From NCBI RefSeq assembly GCF_025370935.1, contig NC_133473.1, positions 5,883,900 through 5,947,899 of the forward strand: a stretch of DNA of 64,000 nucleotides, given 5' to 3'. A program made the position numbers and the translations under genes. Shown one piece after another: positions 1 to 12,186 of this stretch. A model generated the notes under the pieces. It was not told the DNA's origin, did no database searches, and saw nothing but the letters and a program-made list of their open reading frames with translations. The stretch comes from Choristoneura fumiferana. Taxonomy: Eukaryota; Arthropoda; Insecta; Lepidoptera; Tortricidae. The number at the start of each line of letters is the position of its first letter. Position 1 is the first letter of the stretch.

Positions 1-337
1 GAAGTCGAGTTGATGCGGAGTCACGTAACTGCTTTAAGTACCTGTTTATGCATCCTAGAGTATATCATTTTGCTAATATACTGAATGACTAAAAGACAAC
101 GTGCAGCTTCAGTGCAGCTGAAATACTTTAAACTTATTTTGAAACCGATAGTCAAAGTATCGTAGAAGTGCATTAAGGAGGAATTTTTCGAATTTTCCAT
201 TGTATAGAAAGACAAGCCTATTTTTATTTTACTATCAGAACGGAGCCACGGGATAAAGATAATAATTTATAGAATGATAAAGCCTTTTTATGTAATGTTT
301 TCAATAAATTATATTATCAAATGCTTTATAATAGAAG

Positions 338-3300
338 TCACACATCTTTAAAAATGAAGTTGAAAGGTCCAGTGATATAGTTGAGCGAGGTAGGAGCGAT
401 TTTGAGAGGTGGGCCTTCCCAACCAATCTGGAAATTCTCCACGACTTTGGATATGAATATCTGCATCTCTAACTCAGCTATACGACGACCTGAAACAATA
501 ATTAAGATAAATATATGCAGTTAGAGTAACTATTTTTAAAACTACAAACGTTTCGTAGAACATTTTGTCCACCCAATAGGTTGTAAAGTCGACTGCAACA
601 AAGACAGCCGTTTCACATTGAGGCCGACGTCAGAACAAAACTATAATGTCATCTACAAAGAGTGAGGTTCTGTTTAGATTCAGCAGACAATAAAAAAGCG
701 TTATATAGTAACGTAGGTACCTATTTATGAGTTATCGGTCGGACTTGTTGGTTACTGAAGTGGGGTAACAAAGTTTATGAGAGACAGATCTCAACCGCAG
801 ATAAGCATAACTAAATTCTGCCTTCATTCTTACTTAATTGACCAGCGATAAAGTACTGCCTAATCAGATAGATTAGTTAGATAGCCTAAGAAAAAAAGTT
901 TTACGACAAATTTGTTTTTAGGGTTCTAAGAGTTCTATAGGACTGTCTATTTCTCTGTCAAAAGCCTTTATTTAGGAACGCGTGGAGGTATTTCTTTCTC
1001 GTGGAGATTTTTCTAAGTTCGCGTAATACAACCTTTTGAACACTAGTGACCCATGGAGTATTTCCCGTTGACATTTAATCATGAATTTTGACAATGATGG
1101 TTTCCTTCACCTTAAAGCTCATAGTTTTCATTATATGTAATTTCGCACATGAATTTTGAAAAACTCAGACGTTTTAACCTGCAATTCTCTGCTTGAGAGA
1201 GGCCATGATGAAACTACTAGGCATCACGGATTTAATTCGACTCGCACTTAGCTAATTTATTACCTATCCATATATCAGCCAAGCAACAAAAGCTTTACAT
1301 CATTTACGTATCATAATCTCATGCTATCAATGCTCTACGTAAGTAAAAATAAACAATTCATACTAATTTTTTATGGTTTTGGGTAGGCACGGTTTTCATG
1401 TTTACGGATAACGTTAGTAGATAACAAAAGTGAAGTGTCATACAAAAATAATATTTTTAATTCTAAAATCTTCAAGACTAAAGAATAAAATGTATGCTGA
1501 TACCTATGCACATTCTGACGCCGAAGCCAAAAGAGGCTGTGGCGAAGGGATGGGCGTGACTGTGGTGAAGAGGATCATCTTTTTCGGTGAGCCACCTCTC
1601 GGGAATGAACTCTTTGGGTTTCGGGTAATGCTCCTCCATAAGTGACATAGACTGATGGAAAAATACCAACATCATCTGAAACAGATACGTCATACATAAG
1701 TAAGTAATTAGGTAGTTTCTTGGGTAACCAGCAAAAATAAAAAAAACGCCGCCAAAAAAGACAACTAAAAAGTAAATAATAATTATGAACTACCTAGCTG
1801 TTGCCCGCGAACGTAAATAATAATTATGCACTACCTAGCTATTGCCCGTTAACAGGAAACTGAAGTAAATATGTTGTATTTTTTAAAATATTAACCTTAG
1901 CGGTCCCCCGACACCGACGACGCTTAGATAAAAAAATATTACTAGGTACTTATACTAAATTAACTTAGGCTAATTTTGCGGGAAATCAGCATAGTCCCCG
2001 TGGGCAACAGCTAGGTATTGCATAATTATTATTTACTTTTTAGTTGTCTTTTTTGGCGGCGTTTTTTATTTTTGCTAGCGTTATTTTGTGCCGGGGGTTT
2101 TTTAAATTTTTAATTTAAGTTCTTTATTTCTTGTTTTTTAAACTGTTATATTATTTTTTCAAGAGTATACTGGTGTGCTGGATATTCTGGCTGCAGCATT
2201 AGCTCGTCGTGTTGCCACCACTGCATTGTATGTAGAATCAATTACTGATCAAAACGAATCCAAACACGACATATGTGCTATTATTTTTTATAAAGTGCAC
2301 TAGTGTGCTGGATATCCTGGCTGCAGCATCAGCTAATCGTGTTGCCACTATTGAATTGTATGTAGAATTAAATAGTGATCAAAAGGGATCAAACACGACC
2401 TATCTGCTATTATTTTTTCAAGAGTATACTGGTGTGCTGGATATCCTGGATGCAGCATCAGCTCGTTGTGTTGCCACCACTGTATTATATGTAGAATCAG
2501 TTACTGATCAAAACGAATCCAAACACGATATATCTGCTATGTATTTATCAAGAGAACACTGGTGTTCTGGATATCCTGGCTGCAGCATCAGGCCGAGAAT
2601 TCCATAATCTTGCATAGTTGTACAGCATACATAGGTGTTTCAAATTTTAGGTCCCAAATATGTTTGAAAGTAAAGTAAATACCCATTATGCGTCTAAGAT
2701 TCCTACCGCTGCGCACAAAAGAGCTGATGATCTTGAAACGGCTGAACCAATTTTGATAAAACATGTCTAAGATCCATCGCTGGAAAACCTGCTTTCAAAT
2801 AATAAAAAAACCGCATTCAAATCGGTCCACCCGTTTAAGAGCTACGGTGCCACAGACAGACACACATAGCGGTCAAACTTATAACACCCCTCTTTTTGCG
2901 TCGGGGGTTAAAAATATGGGCTAATCGCTGTTGCCCGCGACTCCGTTTGCGTATATAATTCGCTTATCGGAACTATGCAATTTTCCGGGATAAATACTAT
3001 CCTATGTCCTTCCCCTGGGACTCAATATATCTGTACGGTACCCGGCGATAAAGATTGCACATCGATCTTCGGTAAAAGACAATTGGCTGTTCACGTTATA
3101 TCAAAATGTAAGAAAAAAGTTTTGCCTTCTATGTAGTTAGTATACAAATAATCCTTACATCTTCCGGTATCTTGTATCCCAACAGGTTATATTCCTTAGT
3201 AGTCTTTCTAAGGTTTCCGTTGACCACGGGGAGTAATCTCATGGACTCTTTGATGCATGCCTTTAGGTAAGATTGTTTGTCTTGCTTTGCTAATATCTCC

Positions 3301-6300
3301 TCTCTCAGTTTGTCCTGTTTTTCTGGGTTTTTGGCGAGAAGATAAAATGTTCCCGTTGCTGTTGTTGCTGCCTGAAATATAATCAATTTTGTTGTCTCAA
3401 TAGTTATAACCTAAAATACCAATGTATGAATATTTTTCCCACAATACTTGTAAGTATCTAAGTGATATGATAACAATGGCTCAAAAGTATTATTCAATTG
3501 TACCGGTAGTGGTGAAATCATATGGATGAACGGTTAGTAATTAATAGAGACTGGATTATATTATGCAACATAAAAGCGCTGACATATTCATGCAAATATG
3601 CATGATAAATGACGAAAATATGCATGAAGGTAGTCAAAATGTGCAAAAATTATTTTAAAATAGTCTTAGGTTTTTTATCAATTTGAAAAATTAAGATATC
3701 AACAGTAAATTTAATAATTAGATATATTCATTGCAGTATTCAAATTGTGCCTTCAATCAATCAAAATATTTTTATAAGTGGAAAAGGATTGTTACACAGC
3801 CGCTGAGGTTGCCGGGCCAGTATTTAAATTTGGGAGATATGTTAGTACAGTCGAGTTCGTAAACTTCTGAGCAAAAATTTGATCGAAAATATCTGAACAC
3901 GCTTCTACACCGTTAACAATAGAGTCGGGTTCATATATTTTTTATCAAATTTTTGCTCAAAAATTTAAGAACTCGACTGTACCTACATAATATTGTTGTT
4001 CTGGTAATAAATCATTAAGTATCCTACCCAAAAATATTGCGAATATAGTGAAAATATGCATTATCACAGGATTTTCGGCAAAATATGCAAAAAGCGATGA
4101 AATGGGCTAAATACGAAAATGCATATATGCAAATTGCAAATATGCAATTGCATTTAATCCGGTCTCTAGTAATTAATAACGTAGCCGATTAAGAAAAGTT
4201 GGAAAATACTCCTGACATTAACTTATCAAAGTTCAATATCTCAAAAACGGTTAAACCAGTTTTTTATGAAACAGCCAGCCAGATTATACATACAATGACT
4301 CTTTATTGTACTTATACCAGAAATTAAGCGATACAGAAAACAGGTACACAGAAAGAAAATTACAAGGTAAACAATAGGCATAAATAATAGGCAATACGAT
4401 TAAATTAGTTTTTGACAAAAAAGTTTTAAAATTGGCCCATTCGTTTGTGGAGCTGTGACGCCACAGACAAACACACATGAACTTTATGACAACCTTCTTC
4501 ACGGGAACCTCTCTTTAACAATTCTCCTATACGAGGCGTTAGGCCTCAAATGGTGAGGAAAGGTAACGCCTGAGGCTGGTGTAACCTGGGCAACAACAGC
4601 TAATTTATTTGTAAATTTCTTCCTTTCACTGAACAGGGCTGGATGCATAAGGCCGCTTGTAAATGTCTGTTATTTTTACCGGACAACCAAACATTTTTTG
4701 CAGTGTTGTATGGCTTCGTCGCTGGACAAGTGTTCGGTGCATGTACACACATTCATTGTAAGGCATACAACACCGTCTGTTGACCGGTTAAAACAACGGA
4801 TGTCAACAAGCGGCCTTAGGCATATTTCCACACCATAACCACCATAACAAAATACATTGCATTACTTACTGTATCTACACCTGCCATTAACATATCGGAT
4901 GCCATAATTTGAGCCACCTGCGCATCAATTTCTAACAACTTTTCTAAAATTGGTTTCTCATTGTTAGACACACTATTCTCATTTTTTTTAGATTCTTCTA
5001 ATTTTATTTTCGCTTTGTCAATGAAAAATTTGGTCAAACTAAAAAAAAAAAAACAGTTTTACTTAGTATTTATTTTGCAATGAACATCGAAATGTCAACA
5101 TTAATTATCGATATTTTTTACCTTTCTTGTTCTTGATAAATTTTCATAGCTTTCCTGAAATTCGGAGTTGAAACATATCTCCAAGGGCTTGCTCCGAAAT
5201 CTACTTTTTCTGCAATAGCAAAGAAGTCGTGGACGTTTTGAATGAGTTTTCTCGCTTCCGAATTTTCGGGTAGGTTGGGGTCGAAACAATTCAGGCGCGT
5301 TCCCAACGCCACCACACCGATCGACTCTAGTGCCCATAAATTCATTTCAACATCAAATTTATTCTTAATCATATTCTTTTCATCCCGGATCGATCTCATC
5401 CTTTTATTAAACAAAATAAGTTAAGTTAGTGCACACTGAATAAACCCCATCTCGTTATACAGCGTGTATTTTAATTATAGCCGCAAACTTTAAATTATAC
5501 AACTTTTTCCTTATAAAATAAATTGGCACGCAATGTATGACTACCTACCTACTTTATTTTTAGAATTCCGTACCCAAAGGGTGCCAACGGAACCCTATTA
5601 CTGAGACTCCGATAATGGTACGGAACCCTTCGTGCGCGAGTCCGACTCGCACTTGGCAGGTTTTATTCAAAACGTTGAACTTGATGAGGTGACAGCAATA
5701 ACAGATTAGCTTTTCTCTCTTGTCAAGTGATTGTCCACAATACGCTGCTGCTCGATTTTTTTAAAATGAATTACGATCTGATAGTTAAATATCTTTTCAT
5801 AGCACTAAAACCAAAGTCTAGTTACTATTTATTGCGTTCGTAATAAAAATATTCACTTTAGTTATACTCGTAACAGACTCATGAGTATATTTTTAGTAAG
5901 TAGACCACAGTTACCGCGAAATCACATCATCTGCTACTTCCGCGAGGACATCGCTGTACAACTTGATGGTTTTTGGCTGCATCATGATGGGGTTAACTTT
6001 GGAGCGGAAATCTTTCCAGTTTTCTCCATGGCTGAAATGAATAAAGATCAAATGAATACTTACTGGAAAAAAATATTTGGTTATCAGACGTTTGGTTGAT
6101 CGTTATAGTTGTTGGTGACATTGTCTTTTTTTACAAATTTCTAATTAATTCTGCTTGTTAGTAGATATGTTATGTAGTCACGTTAGTATGTTTGACACAA
6201 AACTTGCATGGCAAATTTCACCAACTCAGTGTACGAAATGATTCGAAATTTCGCATTCATAAAATGATAATACAGGTACATATTTATTTTTTGTACTCAT

Positions 6301-8925
6301 ACGAAGTTTTTAAAATGTTTCCTACTCTGTATTATGTACTTACTCAGATATGAGTCCAGTTTGTCGATGCGGATCGTAGGTCTTGTTGTACTCCTTACGA
6401 TAATATTCCAAAGATTGAAATCCGGGACGTATTGGCATTGTGTTCTCACTTCGGAGGACCTTTAGAATATTATACATTTAATTGACAGTGGTCCCATTAC
6501 CTACATATCTATAGTATGATTTCATCATCATCATCATCATCATAATCATAAAAAAACTATCTTACTAATATTTAAAACTTATTTCAAACACTTACATATT
6601 CAACGGCATTTGCATCAAAAAGGCAAATCATAGTGGGCGAACCGAGAATACCATCCAATTTTACTATTGACCCGTATCTTTTGTACAACTCATCAGATAA
6701 TTCTACTCCTTTAGCGTTATAAAAAGAACCTGAGTGAAATATATCAGAAAGTTATTATTTATAATGCCCAAGCAGCTGATGCGTGCATTTAATTGCGTTG
6801 TGTTTCTTTGTGTAGTTATCTTGAAGGTAAGTACTTATCAAGTCTGTTTTTAAAATAATTTACTGAGTGTGCACTGATTAACTCTACTTAATACCACATT
6901 AATACTGTGAGTAAAGTACTTTTGCAGGTGGTAGGACCTTGTGCAAGGTCCGCCCGGATTGCTACCACCATTTTGCTCGCTAATCCTTCCGTGAAGCAGC
7001 AGTGCTTGCACTGTTGTGTTTCGGCGTGGAGAGTAAGACAGCCGGTGAAATTACTGGCACTTGAGGAATTCCATCTTAGGCCTCTAGGTTGGCAACGCAT
7101 CTGCAATACCAGGGGTATTGCAGATGTTTATAGCGGTGGTGATCTCTTACCATCAGGAGACCCAGTGCCAACCAATCGAATAAAAAAAAACCGTATGTTT
7201 GCGAATAGCGAATAAAGTATTCTTATTCTTTATACTTTTAAAGTGCTATTTAATAATTAACTAATTCAGGCATTACCTACATTGCAGAGGTCCATATCAG
7301 TGACCTACAATATTTTTACCTTGTTTGTCCATTATCTAATTGGTAAAACTATTGATGTTCGGTTACATTTGTAAACAGAAATTAAATTAGAATAATCATG
7401 AATTTGAAAATTACTTAAAATTAAATTGTTTTTTAAAGAGTTTTGTGAAAAATATGGTCAGATCTGAAACTTGAGCAATAAATATTCATAAATAAATAAA
7501 GCTAGAGGTTTTCGAGATTATATGTATACATTCCAAAAATATGTTTTAATTGAGAAATAAAAACAATCAAAACAACCTGTGAAATCAACGGCCTAGTTCA
7601 TCATTTTTGGAATTTGGAAAATTGCTTGGACGAACTTACCACCGGGTAAAAAGTTTGGCAAAGGTCCTACAATTGGCCAAGATTTCGGTCCTGGAATCTC
7701 TTTCCATGATTTAAGATTCTGTGCTGTTTCCACATTGTCAGTGATGGATGAGTTTACAGTGACGTTCCTGAAATAAAGGATATTTAGCCATAAATAAATC
7801 TGGTAGTTAGTAAACTAGAACTTCTGAAAAACGTTGTTGCTAACTCTTTTCTTTTATATTTTAAATTTTTTTTTGCTTGTTGATTTGATAAATGTAATTT
7901 AATTTAATTGAATGTGATATTGTTTTGTTTAATTTAATTTTATTTATTTGACGTAATAATTTATAATAATTTAATACTTACTGAAAATAAAATAATTCAA
8001 AAAGTACTGTATAACACGTGATTAAAGTCAGTTGTGTTAGGAAATTGGTCTAACCATGTTACTTTCGTCCTACCCATAGAGGACAAAAGTAACAATCGTC
8101 AATTATTTTTCAAAGCCTTGTAACTATAGAAAATCGAACTCTATTTAACAAAAATGTACGCATATATATAGAGTATAAAAAAAAGTTTCATTTGAGCAAA
8201 TACATAAAAGATAGAAAGTAATCGGAGCACAAATGCCAAATGTTACTTTTGTCCCCGGTCTCCCCTAAATATAAAGTGTAAATAGCTAATTGTAGGTAAC
8301 TATTGTGGATATCTTTAATTTTCACCTGCACTGCCCTGTACTGTGATACGACGATGTAGTTAATTAATTATTTTTTATTATCAACAAAAAAAACAATTGT
8401 ATCAGTAATACTAGTGTGTGTTATTTTACATTAAGCTACAGTCAACAAAATTTAGTTCTTATTAAAAACTGAAATTAAACAAATATAATAACTTTTTATT
8501 TGAACTAGTAATTTAGGAATTTATTTCATTGCGTAGCTAATTGCAAGGTACATGCCAGATAAATACTCAATCGAAGTTTATACCGTTTCAAAAGGGAACA
8601 AGGTAAATAATACTGAATTCAATGTTTTTCCCAATTGTATTGACTAGAGAGATGATACTAGCAAATATTTGTTTATTATATTTATTTGAATTGCACAATG
8701 AAGCACTCAATTGTAATTGAAAGCGAGTACCTAAACAATGCAACGTCCGCACTGCCCGAATAATTTTTGACAAACGCTTGTTACCATCAAATGACCAGCG
8801 ATAGAGGTCATTTTAATTGAGCAATGAATGAAACGACCGACCAAATAAACATGAGCCGCTTACCGCACAAAATATTTGTTCAATTTGGCTAAACTAAACC
8901 CGGATCTCAGTCTTAACGTTTGCAT
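338..8925 (-). CDS. Mitochondrial-clan cytochrome P450, copy A (10 exons, 513 aa, intact)
   Basis: Heme-thiolate monooxygenase, predicted to act in mitochondria with adrenodoxin-type electron donors. Coding exons in gene order: 8864-8925, 7640-7767, 6596-6729, 6344-6459, 5915-6031, 5122-5400, 4870-5038, 3159-3371, 1504-1675, 338-489. All junctions are GT/AG, phases agree, and the total is 1,542 nt with one stop. Seen: a basic N-terminus (MQTLRLRSGF), a proline hinge (IPGPKSWPIVGPL), an I-helix AGVDT (about residues 331-335), ExxR as KESMR (E377, R380), FIPERW, and heme loop FGFGVRMCIGRR with Cys462. The RMCIGRRIAELEM heme region and the lack of a membrane anchor fit the mitochondrial clan; the N-terminal and K-helix wording resembles the lepidopteran CYP333 family, but the family name is an inference. 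A possible polyadenylation signal (AATAAA on the minus strand) lies at 223-228. Introns contain a hAT element and MITEs. The start was chosen by matching the first exon of the paralogue at 29259-29329. Confidence 0.9.
1731..2075. mobile_element. Foldback element with about 75-base arms
   Basis: 'gcaaaaataaaaaa ... gccgccaaaaaagacaac' at 1731 is mirrored by 'gttgtcttttttggcggc ... tttttgc' ending at 2075. The left arm has a partial tandem copy of 'gtaaataataattatg'. It lies in the last-but-one intron region of P450 copy A. Confidence 0.7.
2161..2595. repeat. Tandem repeat, period about 130 bp, 3.4 copies
   Basis: Units begin near 2161, 2291, 2420 and 2550 and share 'gtgctggatatcctgg', 'tgcagcatcagctcg' and 'actgatcaaaacgaatcc'. 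Fragments with the same 'ctggctgcagcat' core lie at 26750-26960 and 42790-42880, so it is a dispersed satellite. Confidence 0.8.
2680..2915 (+). repeat. Dispersed repeat, arm of the foldback family
   Basis: Shares 'ttttgataaaacatgtcta', 'taagagctacggtgccacag' and 'cgtcggggg' with the arms at 39384-41868. Confidence 0.7.
3545..4168. mobile_element. Non-autonomous hAT element (624 bp), 8-bp duplication GTAATTAA
   Basis: Ends TAGAGACTGGATTA and, inverted, TAGAGACCGGATTA. The 8-mer GTAATTAA is repeated exactly at 3537-3544 and 4169-4176. The interior is rich in 'atatgca' words. It has no transposase and holds a smaller MITE at 3846-3981. It lies in the intron between exons 8 and 7 (genome order) of P450 copy A. 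Confidence 0.85.
3846..3981. mobile_element. MITE nested in the hAT element
   Basis: 136-base palindromic element with ends TACAGTCGAGTTC. The arms stay similar through 'gagcaaaaatttgat'. Its nesting shows it inserted after the hAT element. Confidence 0.75.
4283..4400 (-). repeat. LINE 3' end fragment
   Basis: Shares 'ctctttattg', 'acagaaaacaggta' and 'aataggc' words with 43275-43430. The A/T-rich start suggests the antisense tail of a LINE. Confidence 0.45.
4646..4821. mobile_element. MITE with ends 'taaggccgcttgt'
   Basis: Left 'aaggccgcttgtaaatgtc' matches the inverse of the right end 'gacatc ... aagcggcctta'. About 176 bases, with inner matches at 'accggacaac/gttgaccggt'. Confidence 0.65.
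5575..5662. repeat. Fragment of the 'ggttccg' dispersed family
   Basis: Contains 'ccaacggaaccctatta' and 'gcgagtccgactcgcacttgg', shared with 12903-12960, 18402-18770 and the longer copies near 29.5, 34.5 and 37.7 kb. Confidence 0.55.
6926..7200 (+). mobile_element. LINE or SINE 3' segment ending in A-run
   Basis: 'gcaggtggtaggacc' to 'caatcgaataaaaaaaaa'. Near-identical to 48963-49238, and a shorter inverted piece lies at 26245-26385. No protein frame is recognised. It lies in an intron of P450 copy A. Confidence 0.7.
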
Positions 8926-9760
8926 TTTAAAATAATGTTTAGGTATTACGCGTTGTTGGCTCTTTCAACACATTAGCACAAAACAAAACACACAAGAAGG
9001 CGACAACACTTAAATTGACAGCTGTTCACGTTATCGCGGACTAAACCGCAGTATAATACTAAAGCGCTCTATCGACGACGAGCGTATCACACACATCACG
9101 AGTGTTTTTAGACAAAAATGACCTCCAGTTGTGTATATCACCGCTAGTTTTTTTGTAAATGTTTGCATTTTAATAGCTGTTGGCTACAGATTTACGGTTC
9201 AATATCGTTTAGATGATTTGCTTCTGTGATTGTTTAGACGAATGGCGTATCCGCGTCTAGTTGTTATACATACGTAACATCGACCATTCCCGCTGTGTTG
9301 TGCTCACACTGCAAATCTGTAGCTTATACAGAGAACTTAGTATACTTCAGACTGCGTCGAGAAGTTTTAATTTGATCAATAATTTTGGATCTACTTCCTA
9401 TACTAGGATTTCAAAGTGATAATGTGTATTTTTGAGAACTACGTACACTTCAGCTCGTTTGTGGTGCGCGTGCCGCGGCTGCTGATGGGGACCATATTGA
9501 TTATAAGTAAATAGGGAGGCAATAGGGAATATTATCTTCTATATATAAAATGGCTGGACCGATTTCGCTTATTCTTATTTTGTTGTGTTCGTTATTGTCA
9601 GGAGAAGGTTTTTATCGAAGAAAACTTAGAAAAACACGGGGTTACAGCGGGGGTGAAGCCACGGGCAACAGATAGTTGATTATAAATATGTATGTTAGTC
9701 TGGATGGTATTTATTGTATGGGCCAGTTTGCCCAAAATAAATGAATTTATTATTATTCAT
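8926..9760. other. 5' flank of P450 copy A
   Basis: The promoter must lie here, but no convincing TATA box or initiator could be assigned. 9540-9680 resembles a lepidopteran Helitron-like element ('gccacgggcaacagatagt' end). Confidence 0.4.
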
Positions 9761-9762
9761 CA

Positions 9763-9842
9763 TCATGATATCAGCCATAGGACGTCCACTGTTGGACATA
9801 GGCCTCCCCCATAGACTTCCAGTTGCCTCGGTTGAAAGCGGC
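9763..9842 (-). repeat. RTE LINE 3' tail
   Basis: Antisense of 'GEAYVQQWTSYG' coding and tail ('aggacgtccactgttggaca' preceded by 'catcatcat'). Confidence 0.7.
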
Positions 9843-10254
9843 TATTATTATTATTATATTATTATCTAGGCTAACTGCTGCACTCGAAGAAGTTTTAAAA
9901 TATCTATTCGTATTTGTTTTATTTTTCCTCTTTTCATGGAATAATTGTAGATAAATTACAAATTTTATGTTCATGCCTAACTAAGGGACTTAGTTTTTAA
10001 ATGAAGCGTGATTCAGATTACCTTAATGCGTTAAAAAACTATTATTTACACATTGCATCTTCAAAATGTTGTATTATTAAATCGACATAATAGGGCTGAT
10101 CAAAGGATTATCTCGAAGATTGCCACGAATAAAAATAATCATTATCAGCAATAATCGTCGATTGCAGTGAGTCTTATCAAAACACCAGTCTGCAGTACGG
10201 CAAAACTCTGTACTTGATTGTGTCTGTATGTACTATAGTGATGATGATATTGAA

Positions 10255-10607
10255 AATGAAATTGATTAACCATCAATAAGATCATTGCAATCAGGCATTT
10301 TACAATATAGAGAAGCAGCTATTTATAACAAACAAAGATTTGTCAAAAATAAAGCAAGATTTATTAAGTTCTCTATAGGCGACTTCGTATTATGAAAAAA
10401 TAAGGAAAGGAACCAAACAAAGTTGGATCCTAAATTTTCGTGGATCTTGTAAGGTTGTGGTTGTAAAGTAATAGAAATTTTAGATGGTGATCGATATACT
10501 TTACAGGCGTTAAATTCTAAGCGCATTTACAAATATGCACACGATAAACTGAAAATTATGCCTAGTGATCAGAGATACATTGACGAACTTGATACAGAGT
10601 TTTGTTA
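10255..10607 (+). pseudogene. Ty3/gypsy-type integrase C-terminus, degraded
   Basis: Reads as the C-terminal tail of a gypsy-like Pol polyprotein: AAIYNKQRFVKNKARFIKFS, then IGDFVL, then VIEILDGDRYTLQALNSKRI, then YKYAHDKLKIMPSDQ, ending in a stop. One in-frame stop follows IGDFVL and another lies near 10440, so it is dead. Integrase core, reverse transcriptase and protease are not present upstream. Confidence 0.8.
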
Positions 10608-10920
10608 AAGTGGGACAAACAGGTTCCCAGATGGTAGAACAGCTTTGCATTCTTTCCGATGTGTGTTTGCACCAGTGGTATTCCGTAGCGTATCTACAAC
10701 TGTAGTCCGTGAGTACGCGGTACGCGGTCACCATGGTGGAGTTGAGTTTTGATTAATTTCGGGTGAGATTGTGAGAGTGTGGGGATCTCGGGATACATTA
10801 TTTTTGATCAATGTGTGGGAGGGCAGCGCCGTCGCCAAACCCAAGCCACAGTATATATATAAGCTAAAGCAGTATGGAAGCTAGGCATATTTTTTGAGAT
10901 AAATACCTACGCTCCAATGG
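10608..10920 (+). mobile_element. Probable 3' LTR remnant of the gypsy-like element
   Basis: Directly follows the integrase stop. It holds a TATA-like run (tatatatataag near 10852-10864) about 100 bases before a GATAAATACC stretch, as LTR promoters do. No second LTR is in the window to confirm the borders. Confidence 0.45.
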
Positions 10921-11041
10921 AGTGTTAGGGTTGGCCACTTGTTTTTTTCAAAAAGTATCAAACTGATTTTATTTTGTTCTGCTGCAAGTGTCCTTTAATA
11001 ATAATTACTCAGATTTTAGTTTTATATGCATTTATTTCAAA

Positions 11042-11314
11042 CGAATCGCTACCAGAAGAGTAGGTTAGGTTAGGTTAGAACTGTGACCCCACCAGAAAGC
11101 GAATCGCTACCAGAAGAGTAGGTAAGGTTAGGTTAGAACTGTGACCTCACCAGAAAGTGAATCGCTACCAGAAAAGTAGGTTAGGTTAGAACTGTGACCC
11201 CACCAGAAAGCGAATCGCTACCAGAAAAGTAGGTTAGGTTAGGTTAGAACTGCGATCACACCAGAAAGCCAATCGATACCAGAAAATTAGGTTAGGTTAG
11301 GTTAGAACTGTGAC
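11042..11314 (+). repeat. Tandem array of about 58-bp units carrying TTAGG-like runs
   Basis: Five units, each 'cgaatcgctaccagaa', then 'taggttaggttaggttag', then 'aactgtgacc'. The inner word is (TTAGG)2-3, the insect telomere repeat, but each run is short and set in a non-telomeric unit. Confidence 0.8.
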
Positions 11315-11800
11315 GGGGTGCAATGTCGGATTCCTTCTCGCGTGCTCGGGCGTTACAATTTCCCATTATCCGAAGCTTTGGCTTCATGGGGTGGGAAAGT
11401 ATAGCGTCTGGGCCTGGTACATCCTGGGCAACGACGGCTAGTAAATTCATTAGGTGGATTTGCTTGCCGGCGGTCAATATGTGACTGGGGGGGGGGGGGT
11501 TGGCTTGGCGGGAGGAGCCCAAAGGCAGAGGGCCACCGGGTGAACCCTGCCAGCCAATGGGCCTGCGGGCCAAGAGGGCGGCGTCCAGCCTTTGGGCCGA
11601 CACCTTTGGACGGGTACGTGACGACCGACAGACGTGACATTTGTTTGGCGAGGGGAGCCTAAGGCAGAGGGCCGCGGGTGAACCTCGTCAAACTCAAGTA
11701 GAGGGCAGGCGTCCCGCCTTATGGCGGATGCCTTTTAAGACGGTGGCGAGCCCAAGCTGGCAGCAGTGGTGACACTTAACAAGGTCGGTAAATGAGTCGA
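11315..11800. other. GC-rich block, probably retroelement-derived
   Basis: A sharp change to GC-rich sequence directly after the TTAGG-like array, with near-repeats inside ('gcagagggcc' twice, 'gtgaacc' twice) and a 13-base G run near 11490-11502. It has long open frames on the minus strand but no recognised domain. An untranslated or gag-like part of a LINE is possible. Confidence 0.45.
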
Positions 11801-11878
11801 TGTCGTTGCGCGAAACTAATACTGCTGCGCGCGCTGCTGCTGCGCTGCGCACGCTGAGATCTTAGTGCCCGAAGATGT

Positions 11879-11954
11879 CTATTAGAAGCCCGAAGCCGAA
11901 GACTGAGGGCTTTAATGAGTCGATTTTCAGTCTTCGACTTCGGGCTTCTAATAG
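11879..11954. repeat. Inverted repeat 'ctattagaagcccgaag'
   Basis: A 76-base hairpin with arms of about 28 bases, loop in 'gggctttaatgagtcg'. Confidence 0.65.
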
Positions 11955-11998
11955 AATCTCGTTTGTAATTCCTCACTTACCGCTCTTGCGACATAATG

Positions 11999-12110
11999 TA
12001 CTATTTCAAATCGGTTCATAAATGACGGAGTTTTGAGGTAACAAATCTTTAAAAAAATTACAACCGATTTGATAACCTCCTCCTTTTTTTGAAGTCGGTT
12101 AAAATCAAAA
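11999..12110. repeat. 'aaccgacttcaaaaaggaggagg' dispersed repeat
   Basis: Shares 'cctcctccttttttt' and 'gaagtcggtt' with 34998-35040 and 44915-44945, a common lepidopteran dispersed element. Confidence 0.5.
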
Positions 12111-12186
12111 AAAATCAAAACAATTTAGATGTGAAGAGGTAACAAACAAACAGACTTATAAACTTTAGCATTTATGATATTAGTGG

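Noticed and set aside
5101..5414. Two overlapping minus-strand frames as separate genes
   Set aside because: Only the frame giving LWALESIGVVALGTRLNCF is P450 exon 6; the other is its shadow.
11042..11314. True telomere
   Set aside because: The TTAGG words are in runs of only two or three inside a longer unit, and genes lie on both sides.
11042..11314. CRISPR array
   Set aside because: The units are contiguous near-copies with no unique spacers, and the genome is an insect's.
11292..11640. Proline-rich minus-strand frames as a gene
   Set aside because: They arise from GC-rich sequence, overlap in two frames, and have no domain or splice support.
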